Positions 1-9,236 of a stretch of 64,000 bases of DNA are shown piece after piece; within the stretch, counting starts at the first letter, position 1, and the number at the start of each line of letters is the position of its first letter. Under the pieces are notes generated by a model. It ran no database searches, was not told the origin of the DNA, and worked only from the letters and a program-made list of their open reading frames with translations. Position numbers and translations under genes: made by a program. Origin of the DNA: Fidelibacterota bacterium (GTDB taxonomy: Bacteria > Fidelibacterota > Marinisomatia > Marinisomatales > TCS55); the NCBI GenBank assembly GCA_004124385.1, contig SCKN01000002.1, forward strand, positions 124,001-188,000, given 5' to 3'.

Positions 1-227
1 AAAAAAGCGACCAGAATACCGATATTAAATTCCAGTAATGTGACCCAAATAAAATCTTTCGATGCCAGAGCACGAATGAGAAAATCCGGGAAGCCGGCAA
101 TACCTTCCCCCAAGAGTAACACACCCACAAAGCACGCCACCAACAAGCTCACAACTGCATCCCGGGTGATAAATGCTAAAGCAACTGCCAGCAACGGCGG
201 AATGACTGATATCCAGGTTAATTCCAC
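1..227 (-). CDS. Partial NhaC-family Na+/H+ antiporter-like membrane protein (N-terminus only)
   Basis: The minus strand reads open from a GTG at 225-227 to the window edge, about 75 codons. The start begins ELTWISVIPPLLAVALAF and continues with a second hydrophobic stretch (VVSLLVACFVGVLLLGEG) and a third beginning WVTLLEFNIGIL. The 'W-x-S-x-x-PPLLA' opening followed by alternating membrane helices is what I know of NhaC-type antiporter N-termini, so exchange of Na+ and H+ at the inner membrane is the likely role. An in-frame stop lies seven codons before the GTG, which fixes the start. It begins 13 bases after the multihaem cytochrome gene, so co-transcription is likely. The rest of the protein is outside the window, so the family call is moderate. 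Confidence 0.6.
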   Translation of the reverse strand, partial: MELTWISVIPPLLAVALAFITRDAVVSLLVACFVGVLLLGEGIAGFPDFLIRALASKDFIWVTLLEFNIGILVAF

Positions 228-240
228 TTGCTTTCCCTTT

Positions 241-2700
241 TCAATCTAATCCGATTGTATTCAATTTATGGGAATGAACCGGTTGCGCTTCATTATTTGC
301 ATGAGGATATTTCAATCGGGCAATCTGGCTGATACTGCGTGCCTGTTCGTCCGGTTTATATTTTAAATATTTTTCACTATGATACTTGGCTTGCCCCAGG
401 TCACCCAATTTACGGTTAATCAGCATTAGGTTATAATGTGCATCCGCATCTTCAGGATCAATGCGCAATACATCATTATATATTGAATGGGCATGGGTCC
501 AGTTCTCCGCAAAATAGTGTGTTTGGCCAAAATGTTTCAACATAACCCTATCATTCGGATTGGTTTTCCGCACAGATTCAAACATGGACACAGCTTCATC
601 ATAATGACCTTCCGTTTTGGCTATAAGTGCTTTAAAAAATTTAGCTTTTGACCAGTCAGGCTTTAGTTCCAATGCTGTTTCTAATTGATCTTTGGCTTTT
701 TCAAATTCCCCTTCTTTAATCAGGACCCGGGCCACATTCACAAAACCATCTGCATAACCGGGAATGAGTTTTGTCACTTTTTCAAACGCGGTTCGGGACG
801 CTGCCAGATTTTTCTGCCGCAGCATGGCGATACCATAATCATTATAACGCATACCGGCATTTTCAGCTAATTCTGTATTTTTTGAACTGGATAATGAAAT
901 TTGATCTTCTGCCATGGTGATGATGGGCAGATCGATTGGATCATCTAATGAATGAACCGTAATGGAACGATTGAATTTTCGGTAATTCAACTTGGCTGTC
1001 AGGTTTATTGTACCAGTAAAATTATCAGGGACTGTCCAAGTAAAATGAATAACGTCAGCAGAGCCTGGTGGAATGGAATTATTATACAAGGTGGTGCGCC
1101 ACTCGTGTGGATTGCGTTTAAGGATGAATTCACCTTGACCATCTAAAAGGACACCACGAAAGAAATGCGCTTTGGGATCCACTTCTTTACTTTGCTCAAG
1201 AGTACCACTGCTGAAAACGATTTTCCCAGCTTCATTTTGTCCGATTATTTCCAGCCAAGGTTCGTTGGAATCAGCCGTTCCGCCAGGAAAAACGTGACCA
1301 ATTTTTTTTGTCGCCACGACCACTTCAAAGCGAATATCCTGTCCCGGTTTTACCTGCAGGTGGTCTCCCAATGGTGCCATAAGTTTTCCATAGATTATTA
1401 CACCAAAAATATCCACAACTGCCCGCCCATCCTGCAAAAAAGCGGATGTTCTTTTTAACCATTCTTCATTGGCTGATTTTGGTAAGACAGGTAATGCTGT
1501 ATTGGCTGCGGGGAAAAAATGGCTTTTTACCTGTCCCCGATTATTGCCCTTATCCGATGAAGCAACTTTTTTCATATGACAATTCCGACAATCCAATGGT
1601 TTAGGCGGATTATAAAATGACGCCACTGCATTATAACTGACACCGCTGGCCTGCCAAGCGTCATATTCATCCTGCCCGCGGAGCCATTTGTATTGATTAA
1701 TCTCTACATCCAGACTCACCTTGTGGCAGGTTGCACAGAATTTTTCACCCGTATGAATAGGATTCAGCATTCCCTTGCTATGGGCTTCGGGTTTCAGTTT
1801 AATCATCATTTTATTCATAGCAGCTAACATACCGGTGGAATGTGAAAAGGGATATTCAACAGGTGTATCCAAAATATAATTGGCATTCCCGGTTATATCC
1901 GGGATATCCACCATGCCATGACATACTTCACAGGTAATTCCTGCGGCTGCTTCAGGCAATTCGGTATCAGGATTCTCCAGCATCAGACCGGTATATAGCA
2001 TCACCGGATCATGACAACTGCCGCACCAGCGGACGGTGGTGGAATCACTGGTAGAAAGCAGGTATTCTACCGAGGCCGCATAAAAAGGATTAGTGAAAGA
2101 TGAGTTCCGGTGAGCAGACTGGGACCATTGCGCATAAATATCTGGGTGGCATCCAGACGTTCCGCAACGGGCAGAACGGTTGATGGATTCTGCCGTAATA
2201 TAACTACCGGTAACTGTGGTCCCGGGAGATGGGACAAAAGATGCTTGCTCTATATTCACATTTTCTGCATCCAAACTCTTTACTGTATAGCCTACAAAAA
2301 CAATAATAAATAATATAAAAATTGTTTGGATTATTTGTGGATTTAATGACCAAGATTCATCCACATTCAATAAACTGAAGATAAAAACGGTCAAAAATAA
2401 TACAGCGGTAATAATATGAAAAAAGAGGAGAACGCTACCAAAACCCGTTGTTCCAATGAAGAGCAACCCAATTGAGGCTATAGAGGTTAAACAAAATAAT
2501 AATGCGGATAATCTTTCGTATGGGAATTCACCTGTGATCGCAATCTTTTTTTGCATGAAGTGAATAAAAATAACGCCCACCAGCACTAACCCAATAATGG
2601 TATGTATAAGAGCAAGATAAATAGAAAATGTGTTGGCTGAATCTGTAAGCTGGAGAAACAGAGCGCTGGCAATTAGGAATGAAAAAAGAAAGCGGATCAT
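241..2700 (-). CDS. Membrane-anchored multihaem c-type cytochrome with C-terminal TPR repeats
   Basis: The 819-residue protein has about four hydrophobic helices in residues 1-140. Five c-type haem attachment motifs follow: CGTSGCH at 179-185 (a CX4CH variant), then CxxCH at 226-230, 257-261, 322-326 and 371-375. A beta-rich stretch leads to TPR repeats from roughly residue 620 to 790. This is the architecture of cytochrome c554-like/TPR proteins that occur near ASPIC/UnbV proteins in FCB bacteria. I infer a periplasmic electron-transfer or redox-enzyme role anchored in the inner membrane, with the TPR part docking partners. It follows the TPR gene by five bases and precedes the NhaC-like gene by 13. 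The electron donor and acceptor cannot be read from sequence. Confidence 0.8.
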   Translation of the reverse strand: MIRFLFSFLIASALFLQLTDSANTFSIYLALIHTIIGLVLVGVIFIHFMQKKIAITGEFPYERLSALLFCLTSIASIGLLFIGTTGFGSVLLFFHIITAVLFLTVFIFSLLNVDESWSLNPQIIQTIFILFIIVFVGYTVKSLDAENVNIEQASFVPSPGTTVTGSYITAESINRSARCGTSGCHPDIYAQWSQSAHRNSSFTNPFYAASVEYLLSTSDSTTVRWCGSCHDPVMLYTGLMLENPDTELPEAAAGITCEVCHGMVDIPDITGNANYILDTPVEYPFSHSTGMLAAMNKMMIKLKPEAHSKGMLNPIHTGEKFCATCHKVSLDVEINQYKWLRGQDEYDAWQASGVSYNAVASFYNPPKPLDCRNCHMKKVASSDKGNNRGQVKSHFFPAANTALPVLPKSANEEWLKRTSAFLQDGRAVVDIFGVIIYGKLMAPLGDHLQVKPGQDIRFEVVVATKKIGHVFPGGTADSNEPWLEIIGQNEAGKIVFSSGTLEQSKEVDPKAHFFRGVLLDGQGEFILKRNPHEWRTTLYNNSIPPGSADVIHFTWTVPDNFTGTINLTAKLNYRKFNRSITVHSLDDPIDLPIITMAEDQISLSSSKNTELAENAGMRYNDYGIAMLRQKNLAASRTAFEKVTKLIPGYADGFVNVARVLIKEGEFEKAKDQLETALELKPDWSKAKFFKALIAKTEGHYDEAVSMFESVRKTNPNDRVMLKHFGQTHYFAENWTHAHSIYNDVLRIDPEDADAHYNLMLINRKLGDLGQAKYHSEKYLKYKPDEQARSISQIARLKYPHANNEAQPVHSHKLNTIGLD

Positions 2701-2705
2701 ATTTA

Positions 2706-4316
2706 TTAATTCAAATTATTTAAAATGTTTTTAATTCTTCTTTCTGCTTCAGCGTTACCAATATAAGCTGCCTGCCTATATACCATCAATGCTCTTTCCC
2801 TTTGGCCGCTTTGCTCATAAAGTTCTGCAAGTTGTAAGCGCAGAGTTGAGTTTTTCGGCTGCATATGTATTTTTGTTGATAATCTTTCTACTTTTTCTTC
2901 AATATCAGACATATTCTTAAACTTCTTTAAAAACTCTCTGGACTTTAAAGGCTCTTTTAATTTTTTATAGACTTGCCCTAAACTATACAATGTTTCAGAA
3001 TTATACGAATTTAATTCTAATGATATTAATAAATACTTTTCCGCGGCTTCATATTCTTCAAGTCGTAAAAATGTTTGACCGTAATGAAACCATACATCTG
3101 CATTTTTATAATCATATTCTGATGCTTTTTGTAACATTGCCTCTGCAGTCTCCAAATCATTTTCTGCAAGAGCTACCAGTCCTATAAAATGAAATACAGC
3201 TCCATTTTCTGATGACAATTCTTGTGCTTTTGTTAATGCTTCTTTAGCCTCTTTCATCCTGCTCAAATAATATAGTACAACACCTTTTTTATAATATCCC
3301 TGCCATTCTTCCGGAGCAACCAGTGCGGCTAGTTCATATTGGTTTAGTGCTTCTTCAAAGCGACTGGCAGACTTATGGATATTCCCACGTTCGATATATA
3401 TTGCCGTCGAATTCCGGTCAAGGGCCAGCGCATCCTGCAGTATAGCTAGAGCAGCAGATTCTTGCTGAATGTGGGCATAAATTTTGCTCAATGATATGTA
3501 AAATGGAATAACAGCCGGATTTTTTTCCATGGCCAACCGTACATGGTGGATGGCGTTATTATAGTCACGTATTTCAAAATAGGCTTTTCCTAAGTGATGA
3601 TGAACTTGAGGTAAATCCGGTTTTTGAGCTAATACCTTTAAATAATTTTGTATCCCTTTTTGGATATCTCTATTTTGAACATAAGCCCGCCCCAGCCAGA
3701 ACCAGCCGTATAAGCTTCCCGGTTCTGTTTGTGTAGCACGTTCAAGCCAGTATATCGCTTTTTCAGAATTGCCTCTATTTAGATATATATCCCCAATATT
3801 ACGCATCGCACGGCTATAGCCGGTATCATTCTCAACTGCTTTTTCGAAATGCACGATAGCCAGATCAATTTCACCTGATTCTTTAAATAATGTAGCCAGA
3901 TTATTATGTCCTTTTGCAAAATTTGGTCTGTGCTTAATAGCGTTTTTATATGCATAAACTGCAGCTGGAATATTTTCATCATGATAATAAATATTGCCAA
4001 GAGACAACCATGTATCGGGCTGGTTTTCTTTAATATTCAAACTTTTATTATAAAAGTGAATGATTAACGGAATATTGCCCAGTTTATTATACACGCCAGC
4101 TAATTCATTCATTGCACTTATATTTACGTGATCATTTTCAAGAATTTCTTCAAATACTTTAATTGCTTTGGTGTATTGTTTACTGGCTAAAAATGATTGT
4201 CCCTGTTCGAGTAATTCCTGTGAGAAAATAGTTTGAACAAATAAGATAAAAACTAATATTTTAGATTTGATGATGATTCTCCTTAAATGATTTAGAGATT
4301 TTTCTATACGCTTCAC
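2706..4316 (-). CDS. Secreted TPR-repeat protein
   Basis: The protein consists of about a dozen consecutive 34-residue TPR units (for example WLSLGNIYYHDENIPAAVYA) after a hydrophobic signal segment, KSKILVFILFVQTIFSQ, that looks like a Sec leader cut before ELLEQG. TPRs build a protein-binding solenoid, so a periplasmic scaffold is likely. The start is problematic. I give the in-frame GTG at 4314-4316, which leaves a long basic n-region. A strong AAGGAG at 4279-4284 instead sits just before three ATC codons (4269-4277) with no ATG, so initiation at a non-standard ATC or a lost ATG is possible. The start region overlaps an argH remnant in another frame. It lies five bases before the multihaem cytochrome gene. 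Confidence 0.8.
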   Translation of the reverse strand: MKRIEKSLNHLRRIIIKSKILVFILFVQTIFSQELLEQGQSFLASKQYTKAIKVFEEILENDHVNISAMNELAGVYNKLGNIPLIIHFYNKSLNIKENQPDTWLSLGNIYYHDENIPAAVYAYKNAIKHRPNFAKGHNNLATLFKESGEIDLAIVHFEKAVENDTGYSRAMRNIGDIYLNRGNSEKAIYWLERATQTEPGSLYGWFWLGRAYVQNRDIQKGIQNYLKVLAQKPDLPQVHHHLGKAYFEIRDYNNAIHHVRLAMEKNPAVIPFYISLSKIYAHIQQESAALAILQDALALDRNSTAIYIERGNIHKSASRFEEALNQYELAALVAPEEWQGYYKKGVVLYYLSRMKEAKEALTKAQELSSENGAVFHFIGLVALAENDLETAEAMLQKASEYDYKNADVWFHYGQTFLRLEEYEAAEKYLLISLELNSYNSETLYSLGQVYKKLKEPLKSREFLKKFKNMSDIEEKVERLSTKIHMQPKNSTLRLQLAELYEQSGQRERALMVYRQAAYIGNAEAERRIKNILNNLN

Positions 4317-4413
4317 GAAATGGAGTACCCTGTTTAACCAGATTATATACTTGTTCTGTAGCAAAAAGATTTTCCTTCATGGCATCTTGACATTTTTTCT
4401 TGTTGACAGATAA
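4261..4413 (-). pseudogene. argH: Remnant of argH (argininosuccinate lyase C-terminus)
   Basis: Fifty open codons between the UnbV and TPR genes read LSVNKKKCQDAMKENLFATE, followed by QVYNLVKQGTPFREAYRKIS and a short tail. This matches the C-terminal end of argininosuccinate lyase, where 'VN', 'ATe', 'LV..G.PFReAy..i' are conserved. The rest of the roughly 460-residue enzyme is absent: homology begins right after the stop of the UnbV gene. I interpret it as the 3' stump of a deleted argH, not an expressed gene. Its last codons contain the AAGGAG that seems to serve the TPR gene, so it may have been kept as the ribosome-binding context. The identification rests on family memory only. Confidence 0.55.
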
Positions 4414-4414
4414 A

Positions 4415-6067
4415 TTAATACTTCCGCTCTGATAAACCTGTCCCCTCAACAATTTTATAATATTGATTCACATTTTTTAGTGAGAATATTTCTTCATTCC
4501 CTCCTGGCCAACTTACTTTAATTGCATCAACCATTTCAGTATCATTTAAACCAAAAACAATTCGTTTATCATTCGATGCCAAATAACTAGCCGCTGGATT
4601 GACATAAGCAATTTGCTTTCCATTTGCTGTTTCAATCGTCACCTTTCCGCCTATAGCATCACGGTTACTGGATCTGCCTTCAAGTTCAAACCCAATCCAA
4701 TTATTCTCTGGGGAATCTTTTTTTATTAACAGGTTCGCAGGTTGATTATTGTTGGAGATAACAATATCCAGATCACCATCGTTATCGATATCACCAAACG
4801 CTGCGCCCCTCCCAACTGAAGGAACAGCAGCTGCACCAATCAATTTCTGATCAATTTCTCTAAAAGTACCATTTTTATTATTAATAAAAACCTGTTTGCG
4901 CTGGGCGTAAGTATAAGCGCTGTTAAAATGGGATATATTATCAATTACATGACCATTGACTACAAAAAGATCCAGCCAGCCATCCAAATCTATATCTAAT
5001 AACTTTGTACCAAAGCCAAGGACATCTAAACTGGGTTGTCCTAAACCTGCTGTAAATGTTATATCCGTAAAATTGCCAGCACCATCATTCAGGTATAATG
5101 TATTTGATTCTCCGCTGAAATTGGTTACGAATAGATCCAAGCGTCCGTTATGGTTTATATCACCGAAATCGACACCCATACCCGCTTCGGCTTTGCCGTT
5201 CTCATTAAAGCCGACACCATTGAACAGTGCACTCTCTTCAAAATGGGCGCTGCCATCATTGATGTACATGAGATTCATCACCTTATCGTTGGCAACATAT
5301 ATATCCATATCACCATCATTATCGATGTCTCCCAATACCACACCCAGCCCTTTGCCGCGATCATTAGCTATTCCCGCTTTGTCTGTCCAATTTGAAAATG
5401 TTCCATCTCCATTATTGTGGTAAAAATCATCTGTAATTCCTTCAAATACATCCGGATCACAATAGGCTCGCAGACCGCTGATACTTTCACCGCACCAGGG
5501 ATTTTTATCCACCGAAAATTCGACGTAATTGGCCACATACAGGTCTAACCAACCATCATTATCCCCATCGAAGAAAGCGGCGCTAGAACCCCATTTTGGG
5601 CTGTTTATACCCATTTCTGCTGTCTGATCAGTAAATGTACCATTTCCATTGTTTATATAAAGGATATCATCTCCAAAATTCGTCACATAGAGGTCCGTAT
5701 CACCATCATTGTCCACATCGCCGCAAGTACAGCCAATACTGTAGGATTCATCACCCACTCCTGCTTTTTCAGTCACATCGGTCCATTGACCATTGTCATT
5801 TCTAAACAATGTATTAAACAATGAACTATTCTTATTCCAGCCGGGGAGAGGCGCACCTTGGCAAAAATAAATATCCAAATCACCATCATTATCATAGTCT
5901 AGCAAGCACACGCCAGACCCCATTGTTTCAACATAAAATTTTTCACCACTGCCACCATTATCATGGATAAAATCCAGACCTTGTTCATACGCCACATCAT
6001 TATAAACATATGATTGGGCCTCCAGAGTAATTTGGAAAAATAGTATTATAAATATGAGCAGTTTCAT
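4415..6067 (-). CDS. Secreted FG-GAP/VCBS-repeat protein with C-terminal ASPIC/UnbV domain
   Basis: A signal peptide (MKLLIFIILFFQITLEAQS) is followed by a series of calcium-binding FG-GAP/VCBS blades, each with D-x-D-N-D-G-D-x-D motifs (DYDNDGDLDIYF, DVDNDGDTDLYV, DIDNDGDMDIYV, DIDNDGDLDIVI). The last 90 or so residues (NWIGFELEGRSSNRDAIGGK onward) match the ASPIC/UnbV domain. The fold should be a beta-propeller, secreted to the periplasm or surface. Proteins of this type are common in marine FCB bacteria with TPR and multihaem partners, as here, but their substrate is unknown. No good ribosome-binding site precedes the ATG. The gene starts 21 bases beyond a terminator that closes the PorV unit. 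Confidence 0.85.
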   Translation of the reverse strand: MKLLIFIILFFQITLEAQSYVYNDVAYEQGLDFIHDNGGSGEKFYVETMGSGVCLLDYDNDGDLDIYFCQGAPLPGWNKNSSLFNTLFRNDNGQWTDVTEKAGVGDESYSIGCTCGDVDNDGDTDLYVTNFGDDILYINNGNGTFTDQTAEMGINSPKWGSSAAFFDGDNDGWLDLYVANYVEFSVDKNPWCGESISGLRAYCDPDVFEGITDDFYHNNGDGTFSNWTDKAGIANDRGKGLGVVLGDIDNDGDMDIYVANDKVMNLMYINDGSAHFEESALFNGVGFNENGKAEAGMGVDFGDINHNGRLDLFVTNFSGESNTLYLNDGAGNFTDITFTAGLGQPSLDVLGFGTKLLDIDLDGWLDLFVVNGHVIDNISHFNSAYTYAQRKQVFINNKNGTFREIDQKLIGAAAVPSVGRGAAFGDIDNDGDLDIVISNNNQPANLLIKKDSPENNWIGFELEGRSSNRDAIGGKVTIETANGKQIAYVNPAASYLASNDKRIVFGLNDTEMVDAIKVSWPGGNEEIFSLKNVNQYYKIVEGTGLSERKY

Positions 6068-6087
6068 AGGGGACTTTAATATACTAA

Positions 6088-6115
6088 AAAAGCCGCTCCC
6101 GAAGGAACGGCTTTT
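6088..6115 (-). terminator. Intrinsic terminator after the porV-like gene
   Basis: A 12-bp stem with one mismatch (aaaagccgctcc / ggaacggctttt) and a CGAA loop is flanked by A and T runs, so it can act in minus-strand transcription. It separates the receptor/sorting-domain/PorV unit from the downstream UnbV-TPR-cytochrome genes. Confidence 0.75.
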
Positions 6116-6145
6116 CCATTATATTAGTTAACGAATTAAAATCCG

Positions 6146-7138
6146 TTAGAACGAATACCCTAGCGTAATGCGCGTTGCACTTCCCAAAACATTATGACTG
6201 CTCATAGCTAATCCAACATCAATACCAGCTAAACTTATGCCGGCACCAAATGAGACGGGAAATTGGGGATTGTTCAGATTGTAACTACCACGAATTTTAG
6301 CTAGTCCGGCAACAGAAAATTCACCATTTAATGTGATTTCCTGGGCCATATCAGCGTATTTCGCTACGTTCAATCCGGCAACAAGTCCCATATTGTCATC
6401 ACCAAATGCTTGGGCAACAATACCAAAATTGAATGTCATAGGTAATGACATACTGGGAAATTCCTCGTAACTGGATCCATCGGGTATATCTACAGGTTGA
6501 ACATCAGGGCCAAAATTGGATATGGTTGCACCCATACGAATTCCATTATAACCTGTGTTAAACTGCATACCAACATCATATGCTGTTCCGCTAATTGATT
6601 CACCATCAATATCCTGTGTTATCATTTTAACAGTTCCACCGATGGAAAACTTATCAGACATGCCTACAGCATAACTTAACTGCAAAGACGTGTCAGATGC
6701 TTTCCAAGCGTCACCTAAATTAGGAAACAAATTCATAGTTCCCTGATCGGCATCACCAGACCAGCCAGACCTCATGGTTTCGCCATAGTCTACACTGACC
6801 AGTGACAATCCAACTGTTCCGCCAGCCATTGGCATAACAAAGCCGATATTGGTAATGTTAGTTTCAACTAACCACTGATTTACACCAGCAGAAATACCCA
6901 TGGATGATCCTGCAATTCCAGCTGGATTGCTGAAAAGTGCTGAAGCACCTGCTCCCTGCGCGGAAAGTCCACCCAAGGCTGCGGTGCGGGCATCACTTTG
7001 AATATTTAAAAATTTAAAAGCGACAGAACCAACTTTGTCCGCATCGCCTTCTGCAACTACTAAAGCGGGAAATGAGACAACCAGACATAAGGTCGCTGCC
7101 CATTTAACAGCTTTCTTTGAGATGAGAGTTTTCATCAT
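6146..7138 (-). CDS. PorV/PorQ-family outer membrane beta-barrel protein
   Basis: The 330-residue protein has a Sec signal ending ALVVAEG and then the family opening VGSVAFKFLNIQSDARTAAL with GGLSAQGAGASALFSNPAG. Alternating amphipathic beta strands run to a C-terminal aromatic residue (ITLGYSF), typical of an outer membrane barrel. PorV-type proteins shuttle or anchor type IX secretion cargo in Bacteroidota, and related barrels occur in other FCB phyla. The gene directly upstream encodes a protein with a sorting-type C-terminus, which supports a secretion role. I chose the ATG at 7138 because AAGGAG lies eight bases before it. A TTG two codons upstream is too close to that site. It is the last gene before the terminator at 6088-6115. 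Confidence 0.8.
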   Translation of the reverse strand: MMKTLISKKAVKWAATLCLVVSFPALVVAEGDADKVGSVAFKFLNIQSDARTAALGGLSAQGAGASALFSNPAGIAGSSMGISAGVNQWLVETNITNIGFVMPMAGGTVGLSLVSVDYGETMRSGWSGDADQGTMNLFPNLGDAWKASDTSLQLSYAVGMSDKFSIGGTVKMITQDIDGESISGTAYDVGMQFNTGYNGIRMGATISNFGPDVQPVDIPDGSSYEEFPSMSLPMTFNFGIVAQAFGDDNMGLVAGLNVAKYADMAQEITLNGEFSVAGLAKIRGSYNLNNPQFPVSFGAGISLAGIDVGLAMSSHNVLGSATRITLGYSF

Positions 7139-7158
7139 TTTCAATTCTCCTTTTCCAG

Positions 7159-9195
7159 TTATCTTATGACTGCAAGTTTGCCATTTTCGTCACCTACGCG
7201 CCAGTAATAAATACCGGTAGAAATTTGGATATCTGTTCTAGATATCAAATTCCAATCGTAAGAACCTTTTTCAGCAACTGCATCAGATTCAAATACCAAG
7301 TTACCTGCAACATCATAAACTTCAACAATGTCACCAATAACCACATTATAAAATCGAATGAAATATCCGGTAGCTGTAGCGGCACCATGATACGCTTCTA
7401 AATCAGCAGCGCGCCACGGATTAGGTGTTACAAATACACTGGCCGCCGTATTGCCAGCTAAGTCAGTATATTCCAATTCTTCCGGTTTTACTGTATACAT
7501 GGGCGGCGCAGTTGGAATCATTTCCACTCCATATGGGTCCGAAACCAATGGATAACACATGGTGTAAAAGCTTTCCAAAGAGGGCAGCGTCCCATGAGTT
7601 GCAGATTCACCGCCAGCATCATAAGCAGCGACGTAATACCAGTAGTTTACACCAATGGCGACGTTTTCATCGGTGAACATGTACATTTCACCCATTTTCA
7701 TGAATCCGTTTACCATGGAGAAACTTCCACCGCTATATGGAATATCTGCAATTTCAGTATACGGTCCGCTGGCACTAGGACTAAATGCTCCTCCTTGGCT
7801 TACATCGCCAACCATAGAACCACCATCGTCCAAGTTATCTGCAGCCAAACCAAGATCAGCTGAAGAAACTCTCGGCACAGGTGAAGAACGATACACTCTA
7901 AAACCAGCAAAATCAGCTGCGCCAATATCGGGATCTACAGCTGCTATTTGAGCGTCACTGTAAGACCACGTTACTACAGCGTGACCACTTGAATTTGTAG
8001 CAATACCATCTGAAGCAATTTGAGGCGCTGCGGGTGGCTTGGGTAAATCAAATCCCCAATCATATGCTTGTCTGACGTTTGCAGCAGCCTTTTGTGTATT
8101 GGCTAATCCGGCTCCAGCCAGAACAGCAATCACAAAGGTTGTTGACTCACCAGCGGCTAATGCGCCCACAGAGTAGGATTGCAAATATCGCATATCCATT
8201 GCCGGTGGATTGGCATTTTTTTTGTCACCACCTGATGAAACCCTGGTTGCCATGTTATAACGGGCAGCGGCTGTTTGGGGATCTTCATCCCCAGTCCACC
8301 ACATATGATTTACATCGGCAGCTGTCATACTGCTATATGCAGTACCACCGATTTCCAAGGGTGTTTGAGAAACACGGACACCGCGATATTCCCGTTCTGG
8401 ATCATCTATACCAAAATCATTTACTGCAGAACCCTGATCATCGCCATCTAATTCCATGGTTAACATATAATCATGGTCATAATCAACAATGTCATCTGTC
8501 CAGAAAGGGAAATCCCAATCAGGGAAAGGTACATTCCAAGTACAATCATGGTCTGCCTTTGAACCTAAAACGAGTTCATCAATGTCCGTTCCACCTGTAT
8601 TGGTGATTGTTATTTCTTCTACAACAAATTCATTGTAGTCAAAATCACCCACAGTATAATATTGATTTGCTGTTCCGGGGAAACTCCATGATTTACGTAC
8701 AGCGTTCACTGTTAAACCAGCTGAGGGTATATACCATGTTGAATTACTGACCCATGGCTCTTTATTATAATCACCTCCGGCCCAGCCCTGGCTTGTTGCT
8801 CCAGGTTCTGTTCCGCGGGTTAAAACATATTCACCCGTCGTTCCTTCAAAAAATTCACTACCTACTTTGGCAATGATCCAATATCCGGCACGGCAGTTGT
8901 AATTGAGGTAACCATGTCCCCCAAGGCTGAATGAACCGGGGTAAACCCAGCCCGGAATTATAGCACTGCAGGTTTGGTCACCGGTATTCCCATAGGAATC
9001 CCAGCCCATCCACAAGTTACCATTGGTGTGGTAAACATACGTCTGATCAAGGGCAGGTGCCATCATTTTACCGGCTCTTTTATCCATATTCATAATATCC
9101 AACTTGTCTTTAGCCACAAGTCCGGACATTAAGGATAGAGCAACAGTAAATGTCAGCAAAGCCCCTGTAACGGTTTTGCAATTCATCCACTTCAT
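7159..9195 (-). CDS. Large secreted protein with FlgD-like/type IX C-terminal sorting domain
   Basis: The 678-residue protein begins MKWMNCKTVTGALLTFTVAL, a Sec signal, preceded by AAAGGAG eight bases upstream. That rules out the earlier in-frame ATG at 9237. The middle resembles a fibronectin-like region (AVVTWSYSDAQ, GFRVYRSSP, NYWYYVAAYD). The last 95 residues (VTPNPWRAADL ... FYNVVIGDIVEVYDVAGNLV ... TGIYYWRVGDENGKLAVIR) match the secretion/anchoring C-terminal domain of type IX cargo, close to FlgD Ig-like. No enzymatic motif was recognised, so the function is unknown. It sits between a TonB receptor and a PorV-like barrel, with gaps of 41 and 20 bases. Confidence 0.75.
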   Translation of the reverse strand: MKWMNCKTVTGALLTFTVALSLMSGLVAKDKLDIMNMDKRAGKMMAPALDQTYVYHTNGNLWMGWDSYGNTGDQTCSAIIPGWVYPGSFSLGGHGYLNYNCRAGYWIIAKVGSEFFEGTTGEYVLTRGTEPGATSQGWAGGDYNKEPWVSNSTWYIPSAGLTVNAVRKSWSFPGTANQYYTVGDFDYNEFVVEEITITNTGGTDIDELVLGSKADHDCTWNVPFPDWDFPFWTDDIVDYDHDYMLTMELDGDDQGSAVNDFGIDDPEREYRGVRVSQTPLEIGGTAYSSMTAADVNHMWWTGDEDPQTAAARYNMATRVSSGGDKKNANPPAMDMRYLQSYSVGALAAGESTTFVIAVLAGAGLANTQKAAANVRQAYDWGFDLPKPPAAPQIASDGIATNSSGHAVVTWSYSDAQIAAVDPDIGAADFAGFRVYRSSPVPRVSSADLGLAADNLDDGGSMVGDVSQGGAFSPSASGPYTEIADIPYSGGSFSMVNGFMKMGEMYMFTDENVAIGVNYWYYVAAYDAGGESATHGTLPSLESFYTMCYPLVSDPYGVEMIPTAPPMYTVKPEELEYTDLAGNTAASVFVTPNPWRAADLEAYHGAATATGYFIRFYNVVIGDIVEVYDVAGNLVFESDAVAEKGSYDWNLISRTDIQISTGIYYWRVGDENGKLAVIR

Positions 9196-9236
9196 AATTT
9201 TTATCTCCTTTATTCTAATCATTCTATGACCGGACA

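Noticed and set aside
40-249. Plus-strand 69-codon ORF at the window start
   Set aside because: The opposite strand encodes a convincing NhaC-like membrane N-terminus over the same bases; the plus frame shows no recognisable protein.
4956-5423. Plus-strand 155-codon ORF inside the FG-GAP gene
   Set aside because: The repeated D-x-D-N-D-G codons on the minus strand create long open antisense frames; no independent protein features.
8079-8606. Plus-strand 175-codon ORF inside the sorting-domain protein gene
   Set aside because: It is antisense to a real gene and rich in His/Gln/Leu without any motif.
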